Notes: generated by a model from the sequence alone, not told the origin. Shown: positions 1 to 5,739, counted from the stretch's first letter. The stretch: 6,012 nucleotides of DNA from Chitinophagaceae bacterium (GCA_025362915.1 JANYEU010000198.1:1-6012); one strand, 5' to 3'. Numbers and translations: made by a program.

Positions 1-281
1 TTTTTCGTTTAATAAAATAGTTCGTATTTATAGTAATTGTTGAAATATTGCTTTTTGCGGTAATCAAGTAAATGTTAAATCTTAAAAATGGCTTATTTTT
101 TCATTCTATTCTTAAGTAATCTATTTTCTTTCAAGCGAAAATGTTTTACAATCTATCTAAAATGCGTTAAAAATATAAAACATTTATAAGAAATATCGTA
201 AAAAGTAATACAAAATTAAATTGATATAAATTCTATTATATCAATAAAATTTATTTTCTTAACATTTAAAAAGTACAGAAT
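1..281. other. AT-rich intergenic leader without a gene
   Basis: No reading frame of useful length enters from the left edge or lies here; the longest open stretch at the edge closes after about 13 codons. The DNA is dominated by A and T runs. The only clear structure is the inverted repeat at 220-245, listed separately. The promoter of the gene starting at 282 must lie here, but I see no convincing pair of TTTG and TAnnTTTG boxes at normal spacing. Confidence 0.6.
220..245. promoter_or_regulatory. Perfect 10-bp inverted repeat upstream of the 130-codon gene
   Basis: ATTGATATAA at 220-229 is the exact reverse complement of TTATATCAAT at 236-245, with a 6-nt spacer. The repeat ends 36 nt before the ATG at 282. 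It could be an operator for a dimeric regulator or a weak hairpin in the 5' leader. Both arms are AT-rich, so chance is a real alternative in this composition. The sequence symmetry is directly seen; the regulatory role is inferred. Confidence 0.4.
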
Positions 282-674
282 ATGTCAACAGTAAAAAAAA
301 TAGGGATATGGGTTGATAATTCCATTGCCAATCTAATGGAATACACAACAGGTATGATTAAAACAATAACTGTTGAAAGTGAAATGTTAAAGCTGGGTTT
401 GGATTATAATACAAGCTACGGCAATCCGGCCTTTGCCCAAATTTATGAGCAGAAATTACAGTCGGAAATCTATAATAAACTAATCAAGATGTTAGAAAAC
501 TGCAAAGAGGTTATTCTTTTCGGACCTACTTACAACAAAGTGAAGTTGTATAATAAACTAGTAACAGATTTCGGGTTCAAAGGAACTAGAATTGCTGTAG
601 TAAAAACAGATGAGATGACAAAGAAGGAGCAGGAAGCATTTTTAGAAGAAAGGTTTTCGAAATCTAATTTATAG
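282..674 (+). CDS. Hypothetical protein, probable eRF1/host-attachment-like fold
   Basis: This is a soluble protein of 130 residues with no signal peptide or membrane segment. It opens with a beta-strand-like segment GIWVDNSIANL (residues 8-18), has a helical middle (about 50-73), then a strand and loop ILFGPT (78-83), and ends with a charged helix around TDEMTKKEQEAF (109-120). This order resembles small Bacteroidota proteins that sit beside stress genes and look like the eRF1/Pelota or host-attachment domain, where a hydrophobic strand ending in G-P begins the core. The match is from memory of the pattern and not from a search, so the molecular role is unknown. The ATG at 282 has an A-rich leader without a Shine-Dalgarno sequence, as is usual in Bacteroidota. 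The gene stands alone, convergent with the ferritin cluster, and is closed by the terminator at 710-740. Confidence 0.75.
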   Translation: MSTVKKIGIWVDNSIANLMEYTTGMIKTITVESEMLKLGLDYNTSYGNPAFAQIYEQKLQSEIYNKLIKMLENCKEVILFGPTYNKVKLYNKLVTDFGFKGTRIAVVKTDEMTKKEQEAFLEERFSKSNL

Positions 675-709
675 GTTTAATTAGTTAGGTGAGTGAGTGA
701 TTAATACAG

Positions 710-740
710 GGGTGCAATGTTTTTCATTGCACCCTTTTTT
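710..740 (+). terminator. Intrinsic terminator of the 130-codon gene
   Basis: GGGTGCAATG (710-719) pairs perfectly with CATTGCACCC (725-734) around a loop of five T, and six T follow at 735-740. The element begins 36 nt after the stop codon. It is a textbook Rho-independent terminator in the plus direction. No matching run of T follows the hairpin on the minus strand, so it is not an obvious terminator for the ferritin transcript arriving from the other side. Confidence 0.9.
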
Positions 741-821
741 ATTTAGGTAAAACGTAGTATGATGACTGATCATAACAGAAAAAAGGTTTACTCCTAGCTT
801 TCCAAGCATGAAATACCATTG

Positions 822-845
822 ATTACGATAATATTTATCGATAAT
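822..845 (-). terminator. Weak AT-rich hairpin just after the ferritin stop
   Basis: CGATAA (826-831) and TTATCG (835-840) form a 6-bp perfect stem with a 3-nt loop, and the flanks nearly extend it with one bulged base. It begins 14 nt beyond the ferritin stop codon on the minus strand. It lacks a T run after the stem, so it may be a 3'-end stabilising hairpin rather than a true terminator, or a chance product of the AT-rich sequence. Confidence 0.25.
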
Positions 846-853
846 GAAATATG

Positions 854-1390
854 CTATTTATGGTTCAATTCTGCACTGGTATCTTCAGCAACCTTTTCGC
901 GTACATTCATTATATCCTTATCAAAACTATACAGGGCAGCCCGGTTATCGCCTATCATACTTAATTCATTCAACATTTTTGATGCCTGATTCTCTTCTTC
1001 CAATTGTTCTTTTAGATACCATTGCCAGAATTGGAATTTTATGTAATCGCCTTCATTCAATGCAAGCCCCACCCATTGGTTGATGCTTTTGGTTACCTCC
1101 TGCTCATTGTTTAAAAACAATTGGAACACTTCTTTAAGATTGGCAAATTCTGTTTTGGGTTGTGCCAATGCGGGAATTATAGCCTTGCCTTTCCGCATGG
1201 CTATGTAGTGCATAAAACGTGTCATGTGTTCCCTTTCTTCTTGCGACTGTTTATAAAAGAATTCGGTAACACCATCCAAACCTGGTTGATTTTCTAGCCA
1301 TGCCGCTGTGGCGAGGTACTGGTGTGAGGCATCGGCCTCAATTTTTACCTGAAGGTTTAAGGCTTCAAGGGATTTCTGTGAAAGTTCCAT
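854..1390 (-). CDS. ftnA: Non-haem ferritin (bacterial FtnA type)
   Basis: This iron-storage protein oxidises Fe(II) at a di-iron centre and stores it as ferric mineral inside a 24-subunit shell in the cytoplasm. At 178 residues it is slightly longer than typical bacterial ferritins. Aligned by eye with Escherichia coli FtnA, the ferroxidase ligands appear intact: E18 in helix A, E52 and H55 (EExxH-like block QEEREHM), E96 in helix C (NNEQEV), and Q129 plus E132 in the block QWYLKEQLEEE. E51, E128 and E131 match the extra third-site acids of FtnA. No haem-binding methionine can be assigned, so bacterioferritin is less likely. The start at 1390 is preceded by an A-rich leader. It is the last gene of the minus-strand cluster, 131 nt after its neighbour, so it may have its own promoter. 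The symbol is by family resemblance. Confidence 0.93.
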   Translation of the reverse strand: MELSQKSLEALNLQVKIEADASHQYLATAAWLENQPGLDGVTEFFYKQSQEEREHMTRFMHYIAMRKGKAIIPALAQPKTEFANLKEVFQLFLNNEQEVTKSINQWVGLALNEGDYIKFQFWQWYLKEQLEEENQASKMLNELSMIGDNRAALYSFDKDIMNVREKVAEDTSAELNHK

Positions 1391-1450
1391 AATACTACTT
1401 TTTTAATTGTAAAAGAGAATTTATAAGGGTTTATTGAATTCTGGAAAGCA

Positions 1451-1487
1451 AACTGCCTGTAATCTAAATAAATAATTACAGGCAGTT
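1451..1487 (-). terminator. Perfect 13-bp hairpin between the small membrane gene and ferritin
   Basis: AACTGCCTGTAAT (1451-1463) is the exact reverse complement of 1475-1487, with an 11-nt loop. On the minus strand it lies 34 nt after the stop of the small membrane gene and 60 nt before the ferritin start. Only a broken T-rich stretch (TTTGCTTT) overlaps and follows the stem on that strand. It is probably a terminator or attenuator that separates ferritin expression from the three upstream genes; an mRNA-processing or stability hairpin is the alternative. Confidence 0.6.
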
Positions 1488-1521
1488 ATGATTAATAATG
1501 TGTCTTATCTAAAATCTCTGT

Positions 1522-1818
1522 TTAGAGAGATTCAGTGGTGGTGGTGGTGCGTTTTGTATCGCCATATTTATCTTTAACAATGGTGGTAGTGCTATTTCGG
1601 CTGCTACTGCTATTGCCAAATATGATGATTAATACTAAAATTACAATGATGCCTACCACCCATGGCCAATAGGCGCTAAACCAGTATCCTACATCGCTAC
1701 CATTTACTTTTACCTCGGGTGCCTTTTGAGCAAGGAGATTTACTGAAGCCATCAGGAAAACCCATAATGGCAATGTAATCTTGAAGATTACATTTTTGGG
1801 AAAGCTTATCTTTTTCAT
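1522..1818 (-). CDS. Small secreted or membrane protein with signal peptide and one TM segment
   Basis: The 98-residue product has a basic N-terminus (MKK), a hydrophobic stretch at about 14-30 ending in NLLA before Q31, which looks like a signal peptide, and then a short polar segment with aromatic residues (Y45, W46, F47, Y50, W51). A strong hydrophobic helix follows at about 52-67. The C-terminal 30 residues are polar, with a Ser run (70-73) and Thr runs (77-79 and 91-95). If the first segment is cleaved, the mature protein is a single-pass membrane peptide. I do not recognise a named family. The start lies 17 nt after the stop of the PA2169-type gene, so the two are almost surely co-transcribed. 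A role at the envelope during the same stress response is an inference from position only. Confidence 0.75.
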   Translation of the reverse strand: MKKISFPKNVIFKITLPLWVFLMASVNLLAQKAPEVKVNGSDVGYWFSAYWPWVVGIIVILVLIIIFGNSSSSRNSTTTIVKDKYGDTKRTTTTTESL

Positions 1819-1835
1819 AACCTAAAATTTAGTGT

Positions 1836-2288
1836 TTAAAGAGTTGCATCGCGGAGCGACTTTATCTTATCGTGTGAAATTCTTAATTCTGCCTGTTGAT
1901 CCATAAGCATTACTCTAATGTGCGCAGGAAGTTCTTCATCCAATGCATCGTTATATGCCTTTTGGGCGGCATCTTCCCCATATTCACAACTTGCCAAAAC
2001 AGACCTTCTGTCCTGCCATGTAAAAGCAGCCTTAAAATCCATCCAAGCGCGATAAATTTTCCCGGTAGTAGTGGTACCTTCAGCAATAGGCTCGCCCTCC
2101 AACTGCACTTCATTGCCCAAATTTATTTTAATGGCGTGGCTTTGTTTTATCTGCATCAGGAATAAATCCTTTAGGTCTTCGTCACTATCGTCCAGTTCTT
2201 TCAGTGCACGTTCATATCCCTTTATCCTATCGTTGTGGATTGCTACAAGGTCGTTTAAAATTTCTGCAATATTTTCTGTTGCGATCAT
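1836..2288 (-). CDS. PA2169 family four-helix-bundle protein (DUF2383)
   Basis: This cytoplasmic protein of 150 residues belongs to a family with a predicted ferritin-like four-helix bundle and no established reaction. Diagnostic blocks are visible: the first helix LNDLVAIHNDRIKGYERAL (11-29), the glycine and threonine linker followed by the aromatic helix GKIYRAWMDFKAAF (76-89), and the block CEYGEDAAQKAYNDAL (101-116), which holds the family's E-x-G-E-D-A pattern. Helices carry E and H residues that could bind metal, for example H18, E26, H51, E102 and E105, but metal binding is not proven for the family. It lies 46 nt after the DUF4142 gene and 17 nt before the small membrane gene, so it is the middle of a short operon. 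Such proteins often accompany DUF4142 and YciF genes in stress loci. The family call is firm; the function is unknown. Confidence 0.88.
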   Translation of the reverse strand: MIATENIAEILNDLVAIHNDRIKGYERALKELDDSDEDLKDLFLMQIKQSHAIKINLGNEVQLEGEPIAEGTTTTGKIYRAWMDFKAAFTWQDRRSVLASCEYGEDAAQKAYNDALDEELPAHIRVMLMDQQAELRISHDKIKSLRDATL

Positions 2289-2334
2289 GATTATATATTT
2301 TAAAGATTAATAAATATTTTTGAAGAATATATTG

Positions 2335-2910
2335 TTATAATTTTTTGTTTACAATAGAATCTGCGCTTTGCATTTCCATCAGGTGATGTTCCAATGTGGG
2401 CAGTTTATCGGCAGCCCATTTTCTTAAGTCGGTGTCCTTTCCTTTTTCCGATTCCTTTTTAAAATCATCAATGGCATCCTTATGATCCTTCATCATCAAG
2501 TCTACATAAGCTTTGTCAAAATCGACACCTTTCTTTTTTGCCATATCATCATACTTGCTTTGGCACTTGTCGCTCAACTTGTCGGGGATGGTAATGTTTT
2601 TAGTTTTTGCCACACCCATCAATTCAGTATTTGCCTTGCCATGATCGTCAATCATCATCTGACCTAGTTTTTTAACTGAGGAGGAAGAGCAATTTATCAA
2701 TGCCAATTCCCCTAATTTTACTTCCATCACACCACCATCTGCTGCACTTACAGCAAATTTGGCGTCTGCCAAGATTGCCGTGCTGTCAAATTTGTCTTTG
2801 TTTTCATCTGTGGCAGTTGCCTTACTGTCGGTAGAATTGTTGTTGTTACCGCAAGAAGCAGCTATTATCATAGAGCCTGCAAGCAGAAAATTTAAGCATG
2901 TTTTTTTCAT
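2335..2910 (-). CDS. DUF4142 lipoprotein, ferritin-like domain
   Basis: The product has 191 residues. The N-terminus is a lipoprotein signal: MKK, a hydrophobic core at about 6-18, then A-A-S-C with the lipidated cysteine at C20. A low-complexity Asn, Ser, Thr and Lys linker (21-42) tethers the domain, so the protein should sit on the periplasmic side or surface of the envelope. The DUF4142 domain spans about 45-190 and shows AADGGVMEVKLGELA (56-70), MMIDDHGKANTEL (85-97), FDKAYVDLMMKDHKDAIDDF (131-150) and LPTLEHHLMEM (170-180). The conserved H90, H143 and H175 with nearby acids hint at a metal site, but no activity is established for the family. C74 and C116 might form a disulfide. It is the first gene of the minus-strand cluster, so the cluster promoter should lie upstream of 2910, where I see no convincing -33/-7 pair. 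Confidence 0.9.
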   Translation of the reverse strand: MKKTCLNFLLAGSMIIAASCGNNNNSTDSKATATDENKDKFDSTAILADAKFAVSAADGGVMEVKLGELALINCSSSSVKKLGQMMIDDHGKANTELMGVAKTKNITIPDKLSDKCQSKYDDMAKKKGVDFDKAYVDLMMKDHKDAIDDFKKESEKGKDTDLRKWAADKLPTLEHHLMEMQSADSIVNKKL

Positions 2911-3204
2911 AATTATAATTTTTGTTAGAAAAAATATTCCAAAAAACCATGCCGTTATTTTTTTGAATGAGGGATTGGTGGCGTAAGTAATTTATTAATT
3001 TACACCATTAACCATAGCAAAAAAAGAGCTGTATTGGCAGGTTTTAAACGTAAAAAAGGGTTTTGCAAGGCGTTATGCGGCTAGGGTTTATTGGAGATGA
3101 AAGGTTGTAATTATATAAGGGAAAAACGAAAAGATGCAAGTTGCGTTTATGCCAACTTAGCAAATTAATTACCAAGCCAGAAAATAGAAAAAACCTTGCA
3201 TAAA

Positions 3205-3312
3205 ATGAAGGAAGGAAAACTAAAAAGTGGTAGTGGAAAAGGTGATCAACCCAAAGCAGGCCATTGCAATAGGTTTATGGCTTTACCAATATCCTCTGTA
3301 ACAAATGTTTAA
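3205..3312 (+). CDS. Possible 35-residue basic peptide
   Basis: An ATG at 3205 opens a frame of 35 codons ending in TAA at 3310. It begins MKEGKLKSGSGKGDQPKAG and is rich in Lys and Gly, after which it turns hydrophobic. A purine-rich stretch lies just inside the frame rather than before the start. The N-terminal half looks protein-like, but a frame of this length is common by chance in such DNA, and I know no family for it. It could also be a remnant of a decayed gene. Confidence 0.15.
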   Translation: MKEGKLKSGSGKGDQPKAGHCNRFMALPISSVTNV

Positions 3313-3478
3313 AAACTATATCCATGGCAGAGTCTTTTGAGAAATAGTTATCCTTATTATAAAACCATCAATTAAATGGCTATTTAAAATTGTTGAATGA
3401 GGCATAACTGCCGGTTTAGGTTACGAAGCAATAATATAGCTGGCAGGTAAAAGATGAAATCATATAAGTAATAAATGG

Positions 3479-3518
3479 AATTGTGTAAGAATATGCGAGG
3501 CTATTCAACTTATTTTTG
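3479..3518 (+). promoter_or_regulatory. Candidate promoter of the TPR gene with perfect -7 box
   Basis: TATTTTTG at 3511-3518 matches the Bacteroidota -7 consensus TAnnTTTG exactly, 61 nt before the ATG at 3580. AATTGTGTAA at 3479-3488 lies 22 bp upstream of that box. The TTG inside it is 27 bp from the -7 box, which is longer than the usual 19-21 bp for a -33 element. The upstream element may therefore be a regulator site or belong to an alternative sigma factor. The same arrangement recurs before the gene at 4987. Confidence 0.5.
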
Positions 3519-3579
3519 CATTACAATCACAAATGACTTATATCAAGTCAGTAATTAAACAATAATTAAATATTTTGCC

Positions 3580-4563
3580 ATGTACATGAATTGCAAAGCA
3601 GTAGCTTTTGAAGAAAAAACAGTTGCCAAAAAGAAGGAAATCAGGGAATTTGATTGTGAAGAAGCGTTGAAAACTTCTCGCAACATGTACATAGCGAACA
3701 AGGATGATACAGACTATCAGGCCACTTATGAAATAATATTTTTGAAATACATAGGTGAGCATACCAAATCGAGCGAATTGACGCTAGAGAAATTGCAAGC
3801 ACTAAAAAATCCGGCTTGTATAAAGGAGTTATACCCATTGCTTTTGCATAATTTAAGGCATATGAAAAACAATGGGCGCACCATCCGCCTGATGGAAATA
3901 TTATCTGAAAATGAGGACTACAAACTATTGGTGTATAACGACCTAAGGGAATTTTACACCGAAGAATCAGATACGGATAACATCATTGAATATTGCACCC
4001 TGATGATAGAAACGGGCTACTGCGAAATTTACATTTACGAGCAATTGGCAAAATGTTATGATGAAAAAGGGATGTATGAAGAAGCCTTTAAATATTACGT
4101 GAAGGCTGGGCAAAATCATTATAACAAACATGAATATCATTGGATGAATGCGGGCAGGACGCTGGTGCTTTGCGGAAAGGCAGAGGAAGCACTGTTTTAT
4201 TTTAAGATGGCATTAATGCTTAATCCTGAAGAGGGGTATGCCCACTATTATTTAGGACAGTTTTGCCAAACAAAAGAGGATTTGTACGGTGCCATGTACC
4301 ATTATACGGAGGCAGTAAAACACAGCCCCTTTTATAAAGAGGCCAACAGCAAGGAAAGTATTCTTCATTTGGATGATACCTTAAATAAAAAAGACCATAT
4401 ATTCCATTTAGAAAATTCTTTATCGGCAAATGATGATACCCGTTTTTTGCCAGTGCTATATCTAAGCCTTGTAAAACTATACAGAACCACAAAAGATTTT
4501 GTACGCTGTGAATTTTACCAAACAAAATTCATCCACTCGATGGGTTTACATTTTCAAGGTTAA
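3580..4563 (+). CDS. TPR-repeat protein of unknown function
   Basis: The product has 327 residues, no signal peptide and no membrane segment, so it is probably cytoplasmic. Tetratricopeptide-like units are visible at about 153-183 (YEQLAKCYDEKGMYEEAFKY), 186-217 (ending with ALMLNP) and 219-252 (HYYLGQ, then YTEAVKHSPF); a weaker unit may lie at 290-322. The N-terminal 150 residues are helical, charged and could be degenerate repeats. TPR arrays are protein-binding scaffolds; nothing here shows an enzyme domain. Nine cysteines (5, 26, 80, 139, 148, 159, 198, 229, 310) are many for a protein of this size, although they form no CxxC motif. Translation could begin at M1 or M3, only two codons apart; neither has a Shine-Dalgarno sequence. 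It is transcribed alone, away from the ferritin cluster, with a perfect -7 box upstream. Confidence 0.82.
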   Translation: MYMNCKAVAFEEKTVAKKKEIREFDCEEALKTSRNMYIANKDDTDYQATYEIIFLKYIGEHTKSSELTLEKLQALKNPACIKELYPLLLHNLRHMKNNGRTIRLMEILSENEDYKLLVYNDLREFYTEESDTDNIIEYCTLMIETGYCEIYIYEQLAKCYDEKGMYEEAFKYYVKAGQNHYNKHEYHWMNAGRTLVLCGKAEEALFYFKMALMLNPEEGYAHYYLGQFCQTKEDLYGAMYHYTEAVKHSPFYKEANSKESILHLDDTLNKKDHIFHLENSLSANDDTRFLPVLYLSLVKLYRTTKDFVRCEFYQTKFIHSMGLHFQG

Positions 4564-4739
4564 GAAGGGGATTGAAACAAAAAGAGCGATGGGAATGAGT
4601 TTACTAACCTTACGCACGTTTATCAATATCCAAGCAAAATCTAATTATCTACCACATAGGAGCCACATTATGCAGATAGAAAAATAAAATAAGGAAGGAA
4701 GGAAACATTGCACCTTAAGGTACGTAGGGGGTTGGAATG

Positions 4740-4758
4740 AAAAAGGTGACACTTTTTT
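4740..4758 (+). terminator. Weak possible terminator downstream of the TPR gene
   Basis: AAAAAGGT (4740-4747) can pair with ACTTTTTT (4751-4758) around a 3-nt loop, with one G-T wobble, and the T run forms the 3' arm. The stem has only one G-C pair, and it lies 177 nt beyond the TPR stop codon. It is the only terminator-like structure I find for that gene, so the call is tentative. Confidence 0.25.
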
Positions 4759-4907
4759 GCTGTGTTTTCTTATCCATCCAATAGAAAAACCATTTGCCTA
4801 CTATGGCTAAGTGGCATTTTTTGTTAGATGTGAATAAAGCTAAATAACATCAGTGAATTCATTTATCTTACTATCTAGTCTGGCTGAATAATGTAATTAT
4901 TCCGATA

Positions 4908-4947
4908 AATTGTGTAATAGTCGGGCATATTTCTCTGTTCATCTTTG
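4908..4947 (+). promoter_or_regulatory. Candidate promoter of the YciF-like gene, same layout as the TPR promoter
   Basis: AATTGTGTAA at 4908-4917 is identical to the element at 3479-3488, and CATCTTTG at 4940-4947 differs from the TAnnTTTG -7 consensus only at the first base. The interval between the two is 22 bp, exactly as before the TPR gene. The -7-like box ends 39 nt before the ATG at 4987. The surrounding sequence is not similar between the two sites, so this is not a simple duplication. Confidence 0.45.
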
Positions 4948-4986
4948 TGCTGTTAAAAAAATTATTAACTAATTAAAATTTAAGAA

Positions 4987-5553
4987 ATGGAAACAGTAGC
5001 AAAAAGTAAAGAGCAAAAAAATCATCAAAACAGCAAGTCAACAGATGATGGAATTAAACAATCGCAGTTGATGGAATTATTTGTTGATGAACTAAAAGAT
5101 ATCTATTGGGCAGAAAAGGCATTATTAAAAGCTATCCCAAAAATGATTTCACATGCAAGCTGCTCGAAATTGACAGATGCATTGGAAGGGCATCTTACAC
5201 AAACAGAACAGCATGTGACAAGGCTGGAAAAAGTATTTGAGATTATTGGCACAAAAGCAGAAGCGGTAAAATGCGAAGCAATGAGTGGATTGATAGAAGA
5301 AGCAGGCGAGATTATGGACGAATGCGAAGAAGGTGCCATGCGCGATGCAGGTATTATTTCTGCGGGACAAAAAGTAGAGCATTATGAAATAGCCACTTAT
5401 GGCACATTGTCTCACTTTGCAGATTTACTTGGGTTTAAGAATGCAGTGCAACTGCTTACTGAAACATTAGTGGAGGAAAAAGCTGCTGATGAAAAACTAT
5501 CGGAAATAGCATTGGAGACAGTAAATATTCATGCTGCGGAAGAAAATATGTAA
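4987..5553 (+). CDS. YciF-type ferritin-like protein (DUF892)
   Basis: The product has 188 residues: a polar, Lys and Gln-rich N-terminal tail (1-25), then a ferritin-like helical domain from about 26 to 182. Family hallmarks are visible: LMELFVDELKDIYWAEKALL (28-47), the second helix with LTQTEQHVTRLEKVFEIIG (70-88), the signature KCEAMSGLIEE (95-105), and the third helix with GQKVEHYEIATYGTL (127-141), followed by LVEEKAADEKL (161-171). Candidate metal-binding acids are E43, E74, E131, E134 and E164; family structures show a ferritin-like bundle, but the activity is unsettled. YciF-type proteins are linked to general stress, osmotic and bile responses in other bacteria. The ATG at 4987 has an A-rich leader without a Shine-Dalgarno sequence. 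The gene is a single unit with its own promoter-like element and a strong terminator. Confidence 0.92.
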   Translation: METVAKSKEQKNHQNSKSTDDGIKQSQLMELFVDELKDIYWAEKALLKAIPKMISHASCSKLTDALEGHLTQTEQHVTRLEKVFEIIGTKAEAVKCEAMSGLIEEAGEIMDECEEGAMRDAGIISAGQKVEHYEIATYGTLSHFADLLGFKNAVQLLTETLVEEKAADEKLSEIALETVNIHAAEENM

Positions 5554-5574
5554 AGGCATGATGCATAATAGTGA

Positions 5575-5616
5575 AAAAAGTTGCTCTTTCAAATAAAGGA
5601 GCAACTTTTTCTTTTT
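5575..5616 (+). terminator. Strong intrinsic terminator of the YciF-like gene
   Basis: AAAAAGTTGCTC (5575-5586) pairs perfectly with GAGCAACTTTTT (5599-5610). The stem can extend by three further pairs, one a G-T wobble, to leave a 6-nt loop, and another T run follows at 5612-5616. It begins 21 nt after the stop codon. The A run on the 5' side makes it potentially bidirectional, which would also shield the gene from transcription coming from the repeat region to its right. Confidence 0.9.
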
Positions 5617-5663
5617 ATAAAATTGGACGAATGCATGTAGGTAAGACAAGGTAAATAGATTGA

Positions 5664-5739
5664 AGAGAAAGGTACTCCGACCAAAGAGAAAGTTACTCCG
5701 ACCAAAGAGAAAGGTTCTCCGACCAAAGAGAAAGATTCT
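5664..5739. repeat. 21-bp tandem repeat, three full copies and a partial fourth
   Basis: Three copies lie at 5664-5684, 5685-5705 and 5706-5726, with a 13-nt partial copy at 5727-5739. The shared core is CTCCGACCAAAGAGAAAG, and all differences fall in the two to three bases following AGAGAAAG. The period equals two turns of B-DNA, so each copy would face the same side of the helix, as expected for an array of protein-binding sites. Terminal arrays of this kind are known from IS21-family elements. In one frame the array encodes Lys, Glu, Pro and Thr residues, but no start codon serves it. Confidence 0.85.

Larger units (their letters stand above)
2911..3579. other. 669-nt divergent intergenic region without a convincing gene
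   Basis: This region lies between the divergent DUF4142 and TPR genes. It must hold the promoters of both. I find no tRNA, rRNA or long reading frame. A 35-codon frame at 3205-3312 and the promoter-like element at 3479-3518 are listed separately. Small inverted repeats occur, such as AAGTTG (3138-3143) with CAACTT (3153-3158), but none is strong. TTGAATGAGG occurs twice (2963-2972 and 3393-3402). The length is unusual for a compact stress locus, so an unrecognised small RNA or a decayed gene is possible. Confidence 0.55.
4564..4986. other. 423-nt intergenic region between the TPR and YciF-like genes
   Basis: I see no gene here. It holds a purine-rich AAGG triplication near 4691-4704, a perfect 10-bp palindrome ACCTTAAGGT at 4712-4721, a weak hairpin with a T run at 4740-4758, and the promoter-like element at 4908-4947. 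A short open frame that overlaps the end of the TPR gene and runs to 4687 has no protein-like features and is treated as chance. Confidence 0.55.

Noticed and set aside
844..1083. Plus-strand open frame antisense to ferritin
   Set aside because: It lies wholly opposite the well-supported ferritin gene apart from a few bases and has no protein-like features of its own.
2999..3006. GTGTAA on the minus strand upstream of DUF4142, similar to the shared promoter element
   Set aside because: Only six bases agree and there is no -7-like box 22 bp further on, so it does not fit the pattern seen at 3479 and 4908.
3538..3838. Minus-strand open frames opposite the start of the TPR gene
   Set aside because: They mirror the TPR coding frame, and their hydrophobic, Cys/Phe/Leu-rich composition is what an antisense of a Lys/Glu-rich gene gives.
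4220..4525. 101-codon minus-strand frame opposite the TPR repeats
   Set aside because: It is a shadow of the TPR gene; no recognisable domain, and its composition is antisense-like.
4570..4578. GATTGAAAC, which resembles the 3' end of many CRISPR repeats
   Set aside because: It occurs once only, with no repeat-spacer periodicity around it and no cas gene in the window.
4499..4687. 62-codon plus-strand frame running past the TPR stop codon
   Set aside because: Its first third overlaps the TPR gene in another frame, and the rest has no conserved or ordered character.
4691..4721. AAGG triplication followed by the palindrome ACCTTAAGGT
   Set aside because: The short purine repeat precedes no start codon, so it is not a ribosome binding site, and a 10-bp palindrome is expected by chance at this scale.
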